NCBI GenBank assembly: GCA_029550925.1
Contig: JAKPGL010000141.1
Coordinates: 1 to 44,225, forward strand
DNA length: 44,225 bases
Origin: Planctomycetota bacterium
GTDB lineage: Bacteria; Planctomycetota; Planctomycetia; Pirellulales; Thermoguttaceae
Direction: 5' to 3'
Part shown: piece after piece, positions 35,546-44,095 of the stretch
Position numbering within the stretch: position 1 is the stretch's first letter
Layout: every line of letters begins with the position of its first letter
The notes under the pieces: generated by a model
What the model saw: the letters and a program-made list of their open reading frames with translations, nothing else
The model's database searches: none
Told to the model about the DNA's origin: nothing
Position numbers and translations under genes: made by a program

Positions 35546-37731
35546 GAACTGATGTTACGCGCGGTTACTCGACGCAGAAGGGCTAACCCCACCATCGCCA
35601 GTCCGCCCAGACCCAGGAGCACCCAACTGGCAGGCTCCGGCACAATCGACGCATAGTAGTGGGCGTAGATCTCCTCGGCGCTGAGCACCCGTTGGTAGAT
35701 GGCCAATTCCTGGAAGTCTGCGTTAGGAATCCGCTGGTTGCCCCTCCGGGACCCTAAAAAGAACGGCGCGACCAAGTTATCAATCGCACTCGGCACTCCG
35801 GAAGTAACCAAACTGACCTGTTGGCCGTTCAGAAAAATCCGGGCCTCGCCGGCCACGCCGTCATAGACAAGCGCCACATGCTGGAAAACGTCCTCGATCA
35901 AAGTGAGTTGGCCCACCAGCGCCGTGTCATTGATGTACCACCTAGGAGTTAGCGTAGAGCCTTCTAGTGAGAAATGGCTCAGGCCGTCATTGCCGTACTC
36001 CAAGTAGTGGATGCTCGATTGGTTTTCATTGGGTCGAACCCAAAATTCGACAGTCAACTCCGACTGGCCGCCGAAGAGCGTCTGTCCCAGGGCGTCGCCG
36101 GTCGAGAAGGTTCCGCTGGCGCCCCGATAGCCGATCGCACTGGCATCGGTTTCGTTTACCAGGGCGCCGGGCGTGATGCCGAATGTTTCGCCGCGGCCGT
36201 AGGAGCCGCGTACCTGGTTAGTTACCTGGTCCCATGGGCCGGGGCTGCCCGATTTCTCGCCCAGACGCCAATAGGCCGCCGGATAATCCTCCAGCACCGC
36301 CCGTGCATAGGCCCTCAGGTTCCACACCCGACCGTTCGGCACGATATTGTCAATCCGAAGGGTTTCACCGCCGTCGAACCGGAATCCTATGGTGTTCCAA
36401 GAGGCGGGCGGCGCTGCGCTGGCCCCGTTTAGGTTCAGCGGGATGTTCTGAAGCCCAGAGACAGGAGTCAATGTAGCATCGCCGCGGGTGAGATTCTGAT
36501 AGTAAAGGCTTCCCACGCCGTTGCCGCCGCCAGCGGTAAAATCTGTCCGAAGCTGCAACCGGACCCATTCCCCGGCGCTGACAGCCCCGCCAAGGTCGGC
36601 GCTATACTCCGCTCCGCCGCCTGCTTGGCGGATATAGAACTGGCTGGGGTTCGAGCCGATCCGGGCGATGCCAAAGAACGGGCCAACAGCCTGGGTCGTA
36701 TCGTTGCCCAGGGCGACCGACGCTCCAGAAAGGAAGCTAGCGTCGCCCCAATAAAGGTCGAACTGGATAATGGCATTGGTTTCGGCGCCGCTGAACGGCA
36801 AAAAGGCGAAACTGCCGTTATTGGGTCGGCCCATGATCGATACCGAAGTTGTTCCGGCGGCGTTTTTCGTCGTGTTCAGCCCAGAGCCGGTCGTTACTTG
36901 GGAATCTTGAGTCTCCCAGAGATTCACCCAGTTATCCTGGCCGGCTAGGCCGCCTAGAGAAAGAGTTTCAAAATCGTAGAGGAACCGGGATCGGCGCGGT
37001 CCGGGGTTGGCATCCGTGATGACCGTCCGACCGCTGGCAGTCAAGCGGGCCTGAAGGGTTCCGGACTTGGCACTGAGCAGGCCGCCCAGCGTGGGATCGG
37101 CTAGTTTGTCTCCGTCGATGACGACTCGGCCTCGCTCGCCAACCCTCCAAAGGACGGTTCCCGAATTGCTCCGGACTGCGCCTCCGGCGCCGATGGAAAG
37201 CGTCCCGTAGCCGCCCACATTCAGGTAGAACATGCCCGTGGTCCCAGCTTCGTCGCTAAAAAATCGGATTCCGTTGGCCTGGATCAATCCGCCGGTCAGA
37301 TCGACATAGGCATGGGCGGCGGCGCTTCGCGGTCCGAATAGATCGCCGGTACACTTCATCCAGCCGCCCGTTACATTCAGGGACGCGTCGGCTCCATCGG
37401 CGATGGGACATCCGGAAAAAATCGCCCCTGTACCAGTCGGTACGTTGAAGATGGCGCTGCCGTCCATCGCACCTACACTATGATAGAGACTCCGATAATC
37501 ATATACATATTTTCCATCCAGAGTAACGATGTGTTCGCCTACGAGAAAAATGTTATTGGTCCATATCCCGTCGTTGGCGTTGAATGGCGTGCTATCCCAA
37601 ATGGCCGGATTGCTCCAGTAGCCGCTTGCAATGAGCGTGGCGGCCAGGGCGTTGGAACCGAGGCCCAAACAGCACCCCATCATCAGAAGGCCCATCCAGA
37701 ATCCCCGCCGAATCGCTAATGGACGAGTCAT
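35542..37731 (-). CDS. PEP-CTERM exported protein with LamG/concanavalin-type domain
   Basis: 729 residues. A Sec signal peptide (1-30, ending ALA) is followed by a repetitive beta-helix-like region (about 35-230, GGWMKCTGDL, GGLIQANGIRF, GGYGTLSIGAGGAV), a beta-sandwich middle, a LamG-like domain (about 470-690: LTVEFWVRP, FQHVALVYDG, ARIFLNGQQ) and a C-terminal PEP-CTERM anchor: VPEPASWVLLGLGG, hydrophobic helix and LLRR. The sorting signal implies processing by an exosortase, none of which is in the window. ATG at 37731 has GGAGG upstream. Operator c lies about 145 bp before it. LamG suggests glycan binding at the cell surface. Confidence 0.9.
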   Translation of the reverse strand: MTRPLAIRRGFWMGLLMMGCCLGLGSNALAATLIASGYWSNPAIWDSTPFNANDGIWTNNIFLVGEHIVTLDGKYVYDYRSLYHSVGAMDGSAIFNVPTGTGAIFSGCPIADGADASLNVTGGWMKCTGDLFGPRSAAAHAYVDLTGGLIQANGIRFFSDEAGTTGMFYLNVGGYGTLSIGAGGAVRSNSGTVLWRVGERGRVVIDGDKLADPTLGGLLSAKSGTLQARLTASGRTVITDANPGPRRSRFLYDFETLSLGGLAGQDNWVNLWETQDSQVTTGSGLNTTKNAAGTTSVSIMGRPNNGSFAFLPFSGAETNAIIQFDLYWGDASFLSGASVALGNDTTQAVGPFFGIARIGSNPSQFYIRQAGGGAEYSADLGGAVSAGEWVRLQLRTDFTAGGGNGVGSLYYQNLTRGDATLTPVSGLQNIPLNLNGASAAPPASWNTIGFRFDGGETLRIDNIVPNGRVWNLRAYARAVLEDYPAAYWRLGEKSGSPGPWDQVTNQVRGSYGRGETFGITPGALVNETDASAIGYRGASGTFSTGDALGQTLFGGQSELTVEFWVRPNENQSSIHYLEYGNDGLSHFSLEGSTLTPRWYINDTALVGQLTLIEDVFQHVALVYDGVAGEARIFLNGQQVSLVTSGVPSAIDNLVAPFFLGSRRGNQRIPNADFQELAIYQRVLSAEEIYAHYYASIVPEPASWVLLGLGGLAMVGLALLRRVTARNISS

Positions 37732-37832
37732 GGCTTTTTCCTCCAGAGAGCAACCTACTCAAAACCCCAATCTGCCGACGCTTCCCCTTTCGGAAAGTAC
37801 GAAAGCAGATTCGCCGATGGAAACCAGTTTCC

Positions 37833-37838
37833 ATTATA
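37833..37838 (-). promoter_or_regulatory. Candidate -10 for the PEP-CTERM gene
   Basis: TATAAT on the minus strand, perfect -10. It lies 67 bp from the start of the first half-site of operator c, one helical turn less than the 78 bp in the other two promoters. No -35 is evident. Confidence 0.45.
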
Positions 37839-37874
37839 ATTTCTGGCGGATCAGACCGGGCGGAAAAGGGATGT

Positions 37875-37906
37875 CGTTTTGCGCTATTTTTGTATCGTTT
37901 TGCGCC
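37875..37906 (-). promoter_or_regulatory. Operator c: GCGCAAAAC direct repeat, 21-bp period
   Basis: On the minus strand GCGCAAAAC occupies 37905-37897 and 37884-37876, with GATACAAAAATA between. The spacing and spacer match operators a and b. It faces the PEP-CTERM gene; the divergent hydrolase gene is 170 bp the other way. Confidence 0.6.
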
Positions 37907-37988
37907 TTCGCGGCGGCCAGCCGAAAGCGTCCCAGACCGCACTCTCCGACGGTCGTCGGGTGGTAAAACCTCCCTTGTCAGAAAAATG

Positions 37989-38016
37989 TTGTTCCTGAAA
38001 TGAGAGGACTTATAAT
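37989..38016 (+). promoter_or_regulatory. Sigma-70 type promoter for the hydrolase gene
   Basis: TTGTTC at 37989-37994, a 16-bp spacer and a perfect TATAAT at 38011-38016. The start codon is about 55 bp after the expected transcription start. It looks constitutive compared with the operator-linked promoter facing the other way. Confidence 0.45.
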
Positions 38017-38076
38017 AGACCGGTACAGAGAACAACTGTCAGAAAATCTCTCCCACTATTTAGCAAGGTGTTTGCC

Positions 38077-40176
38077 ATGAGACTGGCCGCAGTTTTATGC
38101 ACGTTGGGATTGGGATATGTGGGGGCGGCAAGCGTTTTGGCTGCGGAGGCGTGGCCGTCGGCGCCGCAGACGCCTTCAACGGTCGCCTCGGCAGAACCCT
38201 CAGCACTGTCGGCCAAAGTGCTGGAGGCGGCGCTGGCCAGGCCGATCATCGGACCTACCATTCCGCTGGCTGAGGTGCAGCGGTTTTGCGATGTGCGGAT
38301 CCCCCGGATGAAAACTTACAAAACCTTGCAGGAGTGGCAGACCGACGCCGAGCGAATCCGAACGGAACTTTTGGATCGGGTGGTTTTTCGCGGCAAGGCG
38401 GCCCAGTGGCGGCAGGCCCCTTGCCGGGTGGAATGGCTCGGGCAGATCGAAGGCGGCCCCGGCTACCGAATCAAAAAGCTCCGGTACGAGGCCCTGCCCG
38501 GCCTGTGGATTCCCGCCCTCTTGTATGAACCGGAAAAACTGGAGGGCAAAGTGCCCGCCATTCTGAACGTCAACGGCCATGTCGGCCCGGTGGGCAAGGC
38601 CTATACGCCCAAACAGATCCGCTGCATCAACCAGGCCAAGCGGGGTATGTTGGCCCTGAACGTGGAATGGCTCGGCATGGGGCAGTTGAGCGTGCCCGGC
38701 TTTGCCCACTCCCGGATGAACCAATTGGACCTGTGCGGCACGAGCGGGCTGGCGCCGTTCTATTTGGCCATGAGCCGGGCCATTGATCTTTTGCTAACAC
38801 TGGAACATACCGACCCCGAACGGGTGGCAGTAACCGGGCTATCCGGCGGCGGCTGGCAGACCATCTACATTAGTTCCCTAGATACCCGAGTGAAACTGGC
38901 CAACCCCGTGGCCGGCCATTCCAGCTTCCTCACCCGCACCTATCACCTCAAAGACCTGGGTGATTCGGAGCAGACGCCCTGCGACATGGCCACCGTGGCC
39001 GACTACACCCACCTGGGCGCCCTGATGGCCCCCAGACCGCTGCTATTTACCTACAACGCCAAGGACGACTGCTGTTTCGAGGCCGGCTATGCCCTGGGGC
39101 CGGTCCTGGAGGCGGCCAAGCCGATCTACGAACTTTTCGGCAAACCGGCCAACCTGCGAAGCCATGTCAACCAAGATCCCGGCACCCATAACTACGAACT
39201 GGACAACCGCCAGGCGCTCTACCGAATGCTGGGTGAGTTTTTCTATGCGGGCCAGAGCGGCTTCGATCCGAAAGAAATCCCTTCGGACAAGGAAGTGAAA
39301 ACGCCTGAGCAACTCCAGGTGGAACTGCCGCCAAAAAATGAAGATTTTAACACGTTGGCTCTTGCCCTGGCCAAGGACCTGCCCCGGCAACCCGATTTGC
39401 CCAAGGAAAAGGCGGCGGCCCAGGACTGGCAGAAACAGCGGCGGCCGGTGCTTCGGCAAATTGTTCGGTTGAAAGACTATCCGGTCCAGGCCCTGCAAGA
39501 CGCCGCTGAAGAAAACCAGGGACTGAAGATCACCTACTGGAAACTCCAGATGGGCGCCGATTGGACCGTCCCGGCCGTAGAACTGGTCTGGGGCCAACCG
39601 AAGCAGACGGCCATTCTCGTCTCCGAAAAGGGACGGAAGGCGCTGGCCGAGGAGGCGGCCCGGCTGCTAAAGGCTGGCTACCGGGTGCTGGCCTTGGATC
39701 CGTTCTATTTCGGCGAGTCCAAAACGCCAAGCCATGATTATCTGTTTGCCTTGTTGGTCGCCTGTGTGGGCGAGCGGCCGATCGGGTTGCAGGCGTCCCA
39801 GGTAGCGGCGGCTGCCCGATGGGCGGCTGCGAAATTCCAAACCGGGCCGGTGCATCTGGCGGCCGTCGGCCCACGAGCCAGTACGTTCGCCCTGATTGCC
39901 GCCGCCCTGGAGGAAAAGGCCATCGGTTCCGTGGAACTGGCCGACGCCTTGGGAAGCCTCAAAGAAGTGCTCGAAAAAAATTGGTCCGTCGATCAGACGC
40001 CGGAGATGTTTTGTTTTGGCCTGTTGGAGGAGTTCGACATCCGGCAGATCTCGGCCCTGGCATCGCCTCGGCTGGTGCGGTTCCGCCAACCGAGCGAGCG
40101 GGTCAAACAGGAGTTGGCCCCGCTGGCCGATTGGTACCGACTGCTGGACGCCGCCTGCAATCCGCTGGGCCAGTAG
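38077..40176 (+). CDS. Secreted two-domain alpha/beta hydrolase (acetyl xylan esterase-like)
   Basis: About 699 residues with a signal peptide (1-22). The first hydrolase domain (about 90-400) has GLSGGG with nucleophile Ser256, NAKDDCCF (Asp330/331) and DPGTHNYE (His371), giving a complete triad in the right order. A second domain (about 430-690) repeats the fold pattern (ILVSEKGRKAL, RVLALDPFYFGES) but at the nucleophile elbow reads AAVGPRASTFAL, so no GxSxG serine is present. This looks like a degenerate or binding domain. The ATG at 38077 is preferred over GTG 38068. Likely deacetylation of plant or algal polysaccharide, by family and context. Confidence 0.82.
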   Translation: MRLAAVLCTLGLGYVGAASVLAAEAWPSAPQTPSTVASAEPSALSAKVLEAALARPIIGPTIPLAEVQRFCDVRIPRMKTYKTLQEWQTDAERIRTELLDRVVFRGKAAQWRQAPCRVEWLGQIEGGPGYRIKKLRYEALPGLWIPALLYEPEKLEGKVPAILNVNGHVGPVGKAYTPKQIRCINQAKRGMLALNVEWLGMGQLSVPGFAHSRMNQLDLCGTSGLAPFYLAMSRAIDLLLTLEHTDPERVAVTGLSGGGWQTIYISSLDTRVKLANPVAGHSSFLTRTYHLKDLGDSEQTPCDMATVADYTHLGALMAPRPLLFTYNAKDDCCFEAGYALGPVLEAAKPIYELFGKPANLRSHVNQDPGTHNYELDNRQALYRMLGEFFYAGQSGFDPKEIPSDKEVKTPEQLQVELPPKNEDFNTLALALAKDLPRQPDLPKEKAAAQDWQKQRRPVLRQIVRLKDYPVQALQDAAEENQGLKITYWKLQMGADWTVPAVELVWGQPKQTAILVSEKGRKALAEEAARLLKAGYRVLALDPFYFGESKTPSHDYLFALLVACVGERPIGLQASQVAAAARWAAAKFQTGPVHLAAVGPRASTFALIAAALEEKAIGSVELADALGSLKEVLEKNWSVDQTPEMFCFGLLEEFDIRQISALASPRLVRFRQPSERVKQELAPLADWYRLLDAACNPLGQ

Positions 40177-40318
40177 CCATTCAGGTGGGTAAAGAGGACA
40201 TTCGGTTGTCTGTGGTGGGGCTTAGGCGGTCATTCCCGCGCAAGCGGCAGTTTAGGCCTGTCTCATTTGGCCGGTCTGGCGGAGGGTCGGCTTCTACAGG
40301 CTCTGGGGTGGAGGGCAG

Positions 40319-42037
40319 TCAAGATCGGCCGAGCAACTGTTTCAGTTCTGGCCAGGGGCGGGTGTTGGCCACGTCTTGTTTGGTCAAACCGCCGCGCCGG
40401 GCCTGCAACACGCCGTATCGGAGAACATCCAGGCCGGTGGTGGAATGGGCGTCGGTAGAGATGACCACCGGCACGCCGAGCTTCCGGGCCGCCGCACAAC
40501 CCACGTCATCCAAATCGAGCCGGGCTGGGTGAGAGTTCAACTCGATCGTCTTTCCATACTTTTTGGCCGACTCCAACACCGCCTCCAGATCAATCGCATA
40601 CGGCGGCCGTTCGTTCAGCAGCCGTCCGGTCGGATGGGCAAACACGCAAACGGCCGGATGGGCCAAGGCATCCACGACCCGCTTGGTGATCTGCTCGCGC
40701 GACTGATTTTGGCCGTAATGGACGCTGGCTACTACCCAATCCGCCTCGGCCAAGACCTTATCCGGCAGGTCCAAGCCGCCCCGCTCCAAAATATCGACCT
40801 CCACACTCTTCAGAAGCCGAAAGTCCCGCCAACGCTCATTGAGCCGGTCGATCTCGTCCCATTGCCGACGGAGCCGATCCGCGTCCAAGCCGTGGGCCAT
40901 GCTGACCCGCTTGGAATGGTCGGCGATGGCCAGGTATTGGAGGCCGCGCTGGCGGGCGGCCTCGGCCATCTCTTCCAACGTGTTTTGGCCGTCGGTCCAA
41001 TCGGTGTGGGCGTGCAGGTCGCCCCGAATATCGGCCAATTCCACCAGGACCGGCAATTGGCCCTGGGCCGCCCAATCAAACTCCTCCCTCGCCTCCCGCA
41101 ATTCCGGCGGAAAACAGGGCAGGTCCAACACCCCATAGACCTCCTCTTCGGTCCGACCAGCAATCCGCTTCTGGCCGCGAAAGACGCCGTATTCGTTGAT
41201 CTTCAATCCCTTCGCCTTGGCCATGCCGCGCAGGACCACATTGTGGGCCTTCGAGCCGGTGAAATACTGCATCGCCGCCCCGAACGACTCCTCCGGCACG
41301 ACCCGCACATCGACCTGAACACCGATCGCAAGCCGAACCGACATCTTCGTATCGCCACGGGCCAGTTCCTGGGCGATGCCGTCCAGTCGGCTGAAATGGT
41401 CCATCACGGCGGCCGGTTTGCCCGTGATGACCAAAAAATCCAGATCGCCGACCGTGTCTTTGCCGCGCCGATAGCTGCCCGCAGGCTGGATTGTACGGAC
41501 TTCTTTGCATTGTTTCATGTGGCCTAGGATGTTTTGGACCAATTGATCGGCCACGGCCCAGAGGGTGCGCCGCCCGGCCTCGGCGGCCAGTTCGATGCCT
41601 TGCAGAATTTTTTCCTCCGTTTTGGCCCCAAAGCCGGGCAAGTCCCGCACCTTCTGCGCCGTGCAGGCTTCCCGCAATTGCTCTAACGAACTGACGCCCA
41701 ATTCCCGATACAAAGTGGCCGCCCGTTTCGGCCCCAACCCCGGCACCCGCATCACCTCCAAGACGCCAATCGGCGTCTGCTCCCGAAGCTCCTCCAATAG
41801 CGGCAACGAACCAGTCCTGACCAGCAGGGCGATTTTGTCGGCCAGATCGGCCCCAATGCCGCTAATCTCCTGCAAAGAGGCCGGATTGTTATAGACCATC
41901 TGTTCGAGCGATTCGGTAAGCTCGCGGAGTGTACGAGCGGCGTTCCGATAGGCCCGGACCCGAAATGGATTGGCCCCTTGAAACTCTAGAAGATCGGCAA
42001 TCTGATCAAATACGTCCGCGATTTCGGCGTTGGTCAT
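40319..42037 (-). CDS. polX: DNA polymerase X / PHP hydrolase
   Basis: 572 residues, the normal bacterial PolX length. N-terminal HhH-containing segments (ISGIGADLADKI, VPGLGPKRAATLY, LPGFGAKTEEKIL) precede the nucleotidyltransferase core with GSYRRGKDTVGDLDFLV. The C-terminal PHP domain shows DLHAHTDWTDG, IADHS, VASVHYGQ, HPTGR and STDAHS. PolX fills short gaps and its PHP domain has 3' exonuclease and related activities in base-excision repair. The start at 42037 has AAGGAG about 12 bases upstream. It is transcribed alone. The 142-bp gap downstream holds nothing recognisable. Confidence 0.95.
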   Translation of the reverse strand: MTNAEIADVFDQIADLLEFQGANPFRVRAYRNAARTLRELTESLEQMVYNNPASLQEISGIGADLADKIALLVRTGSLPLLEELREQTPIGVLEVMRVPGLGPKRAATLYRELGVSSLEQLREACTAQKVRDLPGFGAKTEEKILQGIELAAEAGRRTLWAVADQLVQNILGHMKQCKEVRTIQPAGSYRRGKDTVGDLDFLVITGKPAAVMDHFSRLDGIAQELARGDTKMSVRLAIGVQVDVRVVPEESFGAAMQYFTGSKAHNVVLRGMAKAKGLKINEYGVFRGQKRIAGRTEEEVYGVLDLPCFPPELREAREEFDWAAQGQLPVLVELADIRGDLHAHTDWTDGQNTLEEMAEAARQRGLQYLAIADHSKRVSMAHGLDADRLRRQWDEIDRLNERWRDFRLLKSVEVDILERGGLDLPDKVLAEADWVVASVHYGQNQSREQITKRVVDALAHPAVCVFAHPTGRLLNERPPYAIDLEAVLESAKKYGKTIELNSHPARLDLDDVGCAAARKLGVPVVISTDAHSTTGLDVLRYGVLQARRGGLTKQDVANTRPWPELKQLLGRS

Positions 42038-42515
42038 GGAGGCCCGATCTCCTTAGAAAAATCTACCCGGGTTCCTGTTCGAATAAAAAGAAACCCTCGT
42101 CCTGGAATTCCTCCGAAACCTGGAACCGTTCACCTTGCGATCTCGATACCCAAGTCAGAGGCATTTTCCAAACCAGTCAAAAAAACACCTCCCTATTGAT
42201 TAATGTATCACGGCAGGGCCAACTTGCCTATGGACCTAAGATGGGGGCCTAAACCGAGCACAAATAATCGGCCCCACCCGGCCAAGAGAAATATAGAGGT
42301 TACATTGACCCGCAGAGAGCCGGTTGCGTTGTCGCCTCCCACATACCACCGCTTGCGATAGCATCATGATGCTAGGTTCAAGCGATAGTGGTTGAAGACC
42401 CGGCTTGGCCCCCAGACTCTGCAAGTAGAAAGATGCACTTCTCTATTGTACAATGACGGCAAGCCGACGTGTGGTATTGTCTTGCCTTTTTCCTTGTCCA
42501 TGAAAGGAGCGGATC
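42038..42515. other. Intergenic region before the second ceramidase-like gene
   Basis: Divergent gap of 478 bp between polX and the ceramidase-like gene. Besides the nested palindrome at 42317-42405 it holds no supported gene; the open frames here run through the repeat. Confidence 0.5.
42317..42405 (-). repeat. Long nested palindrome, copy C
   Basis: Third copy, in inverse orientation to A and B. It has GAGCCGGTTGCG, then CGCTTGCGA, the perfect 16-bp palindrome TAGCATCATGATGCTA at 42359-42374, and TCAAGCGATAGTGGTTGAAG. Nested arms allow one long hairpin. It is the least degenerate copy. Confidence 0.75.
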
Positions 42516-43922
42516 ATGCCAAGGGGGCGAACGTGGTTGAGCCTGTGGTCATGGGTCGGTCTGGCGGGGTTGGCGGCAAGCGTGGGAGTGGGCTGGCCGG
42601 AGGCGTTCGGCGCAGAAACCGCTCCAGAGACCAAAACCCCGCCTGCCGCGCAAAACGAGCTTCGGGTGGGGGCAGCCGCCGTGGAACTGCAAGCCGACGA
42701 CAACATGCCCATTGCCGGCAGCATCCACGCCTGGTATGCCAAAGGGCAAGAGGGCAAACTCCGGGCTTTGGCCGTCGTGCTCCAAAAAGCCGACCAGCCG
42801 CCGGTAGCCATCGTGGCCTGTGATATTCTGATCATGGCGCAAGACCTCCTGTCGCCGGTTTTCGACCAGATCGAGCGGCGCTGTAAGATCCCAGCAAGCC
42901 ATGTACTCGTCCATGCCACCCACACACACCACGCGCCCAGCACATGCCGGGTCCACGCTTACGGGCCGGACGAACGGTTTTGCCGGGAGGTGCAAAAGGC
43001 CATTCCCGAGGCGGTTGCCGCAGCCCAGGCCCGGCTTGCTCCAAGCCGATTTTTCTACGCCAAGGGCGAAGAAAAGACCATCGGCCAGAATAGTCGGCTC
43101 CTGCTGCAAGACGGTGCGATCTTTTGGATCGGGCCTCGGAACGATGTGGTTCGGCCGACCGGGCCGGTCGATCCCGATGTGCCGGTGCTAGTGTTTCGTT
43201 CGCCGGAGGATAAACTTCAGGCGATGCTTTTCGGCCATTCGGCCCATACGATCGGCGGCCTCAAGGGCGGCGTGCGGTCGCCTGCCTTTTACGGTCTGGC
43301 CGCCCAAAGTCTGGAAGAACAATACGGCGGCATCGTGGGGTTTTTAGAAGGGGCCAGCGGCTCGACCCATCGGCTGGATGTGTCGGCGGCGGATGCTTAC
43401 AAGCGGATCCGCCAGGTAGTGGAACAGACGATGCAATCGGCCAAGCCGACGCCTGTCGATAAACTGGCCGCCCTGAAAAAGCCGTTCACCTTCCGATATC
43501 GGCGTTTCGACGAATCGGCCGAGGAAAAGGCGGTTACCGAGTATTGTCAGAAGCGGGTGGGCGGCCAAAGGGCGGAGTCCATTGCCGCCGTCTTCCGCCA
43601 GATGCGCAAAGAGCTGGCCCCCTTGCAGGGCAAAGAAAAAACCACCTGGCTTCAGGTCCTACGCATTGGGCCGGTGGCTGTGGTGGGAGTGCCGGGCGAA
43701 ATGTTTACCGCTCTGGGCGTGGAGATCAAACGCCGATCGCCGTTTAAGGAAACCGTAGTCGTAGAACTGGCCAACGACTGGATCGGCTACATCCCGGACG
43801 CCGAAGGCCATCGGTTGGGCGGTTACCAGGTCTGGACCGGCCTCCACAGTTACGTGGAACCCGGCACCGGCGAGCGCATGGTCGATCAAGCCGTCGAAAT
43901 GCTCCGCAGCCTGGCCGACTAA
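42516..43922 (+). CDS. Secreted ceramidase-like protein, diverged
   Basis: 468 residues with a signal peptide (about 1-32). The mature N-terminus ELRVGAAAVELQADDNMPIAGS and VHATHTHHAPSTCRV retain the metal-binding His cluster of the neutral/alkaline ceramidase N-terminal domain, and the tail DWIGYIPDAEGHRLGGYQV matches the protein at 20915. The serine-bearing GDxSP stretch is not found; the equivalent place reads LEGASGSTHRLD. It may therefore hydrolyse a different amide or ester. ATG at 42516 follows AAAGGAG. It is isolated, downstream of the third nested palindrome. Confidence 0.82.
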   Translation: MPRGRTWLSLWSWVGLAGLAASVGVGWPEAFGAETAPETKTPPAAQNELRVGAAAVELQADDNMPIAGSIHAWYAKGQEGKLRALAVVLQKADQPPVAIVACDILIMAQDLLSPVFDQIERRCKIPASHVLVHATHTHHAPSTCRVHAYGPDERFCREVQKAIPEAVAAAQARLAPSRFFYAKGEEKTIGQNSRLLLQDGAIFWIGPRNDVVRPTGPVDPDVPVLVFRSPEDKLQAMLFGHSAHTIGGLKGGVRSPAFYGLAAQSLEEQYGGIVGFLEGASGSTHRLDVSAADAYKRIRQVVEQTMQSAKPTPVDKLAALKKPFTFRYRRFDESAEEKAVTEYCQKRVGGQRAESIAAVFRQMRKELAPLQGKEKTTWLQVLRIGPVAVVGVPGEMFTALGVEIKRRSPFKETVVVELANDWIGYIPDAEGHRLGGYQVWTGLHSYVEPGTGERMVDQAVEMLRSLAD

Positions 43923-44095
43923 ACCGAGTTGAACAGACTGGGAACCAAGGATGGTGCAGATGCCCTGGAGTGATGAGTGGAGTTTTGCAAAACGGGCTTG
44001 TTCAGGTGTTCGCAGACTGAACAGGTCCCTCAAAAGTTCCGAGATTTTTAAAGGTCGATCGTGTACAGGATCAGGGGAACTCTCCAAAACTCCAG

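Noticed and set aside
42236-42424. 62-codon minus frame with IMMLSQAVV-type peptide similar to one at 18523-18885
   Set aside because: The shared peptide arises from reading the same ~100-bp palindromic repeat in both places; it is not a protein family.
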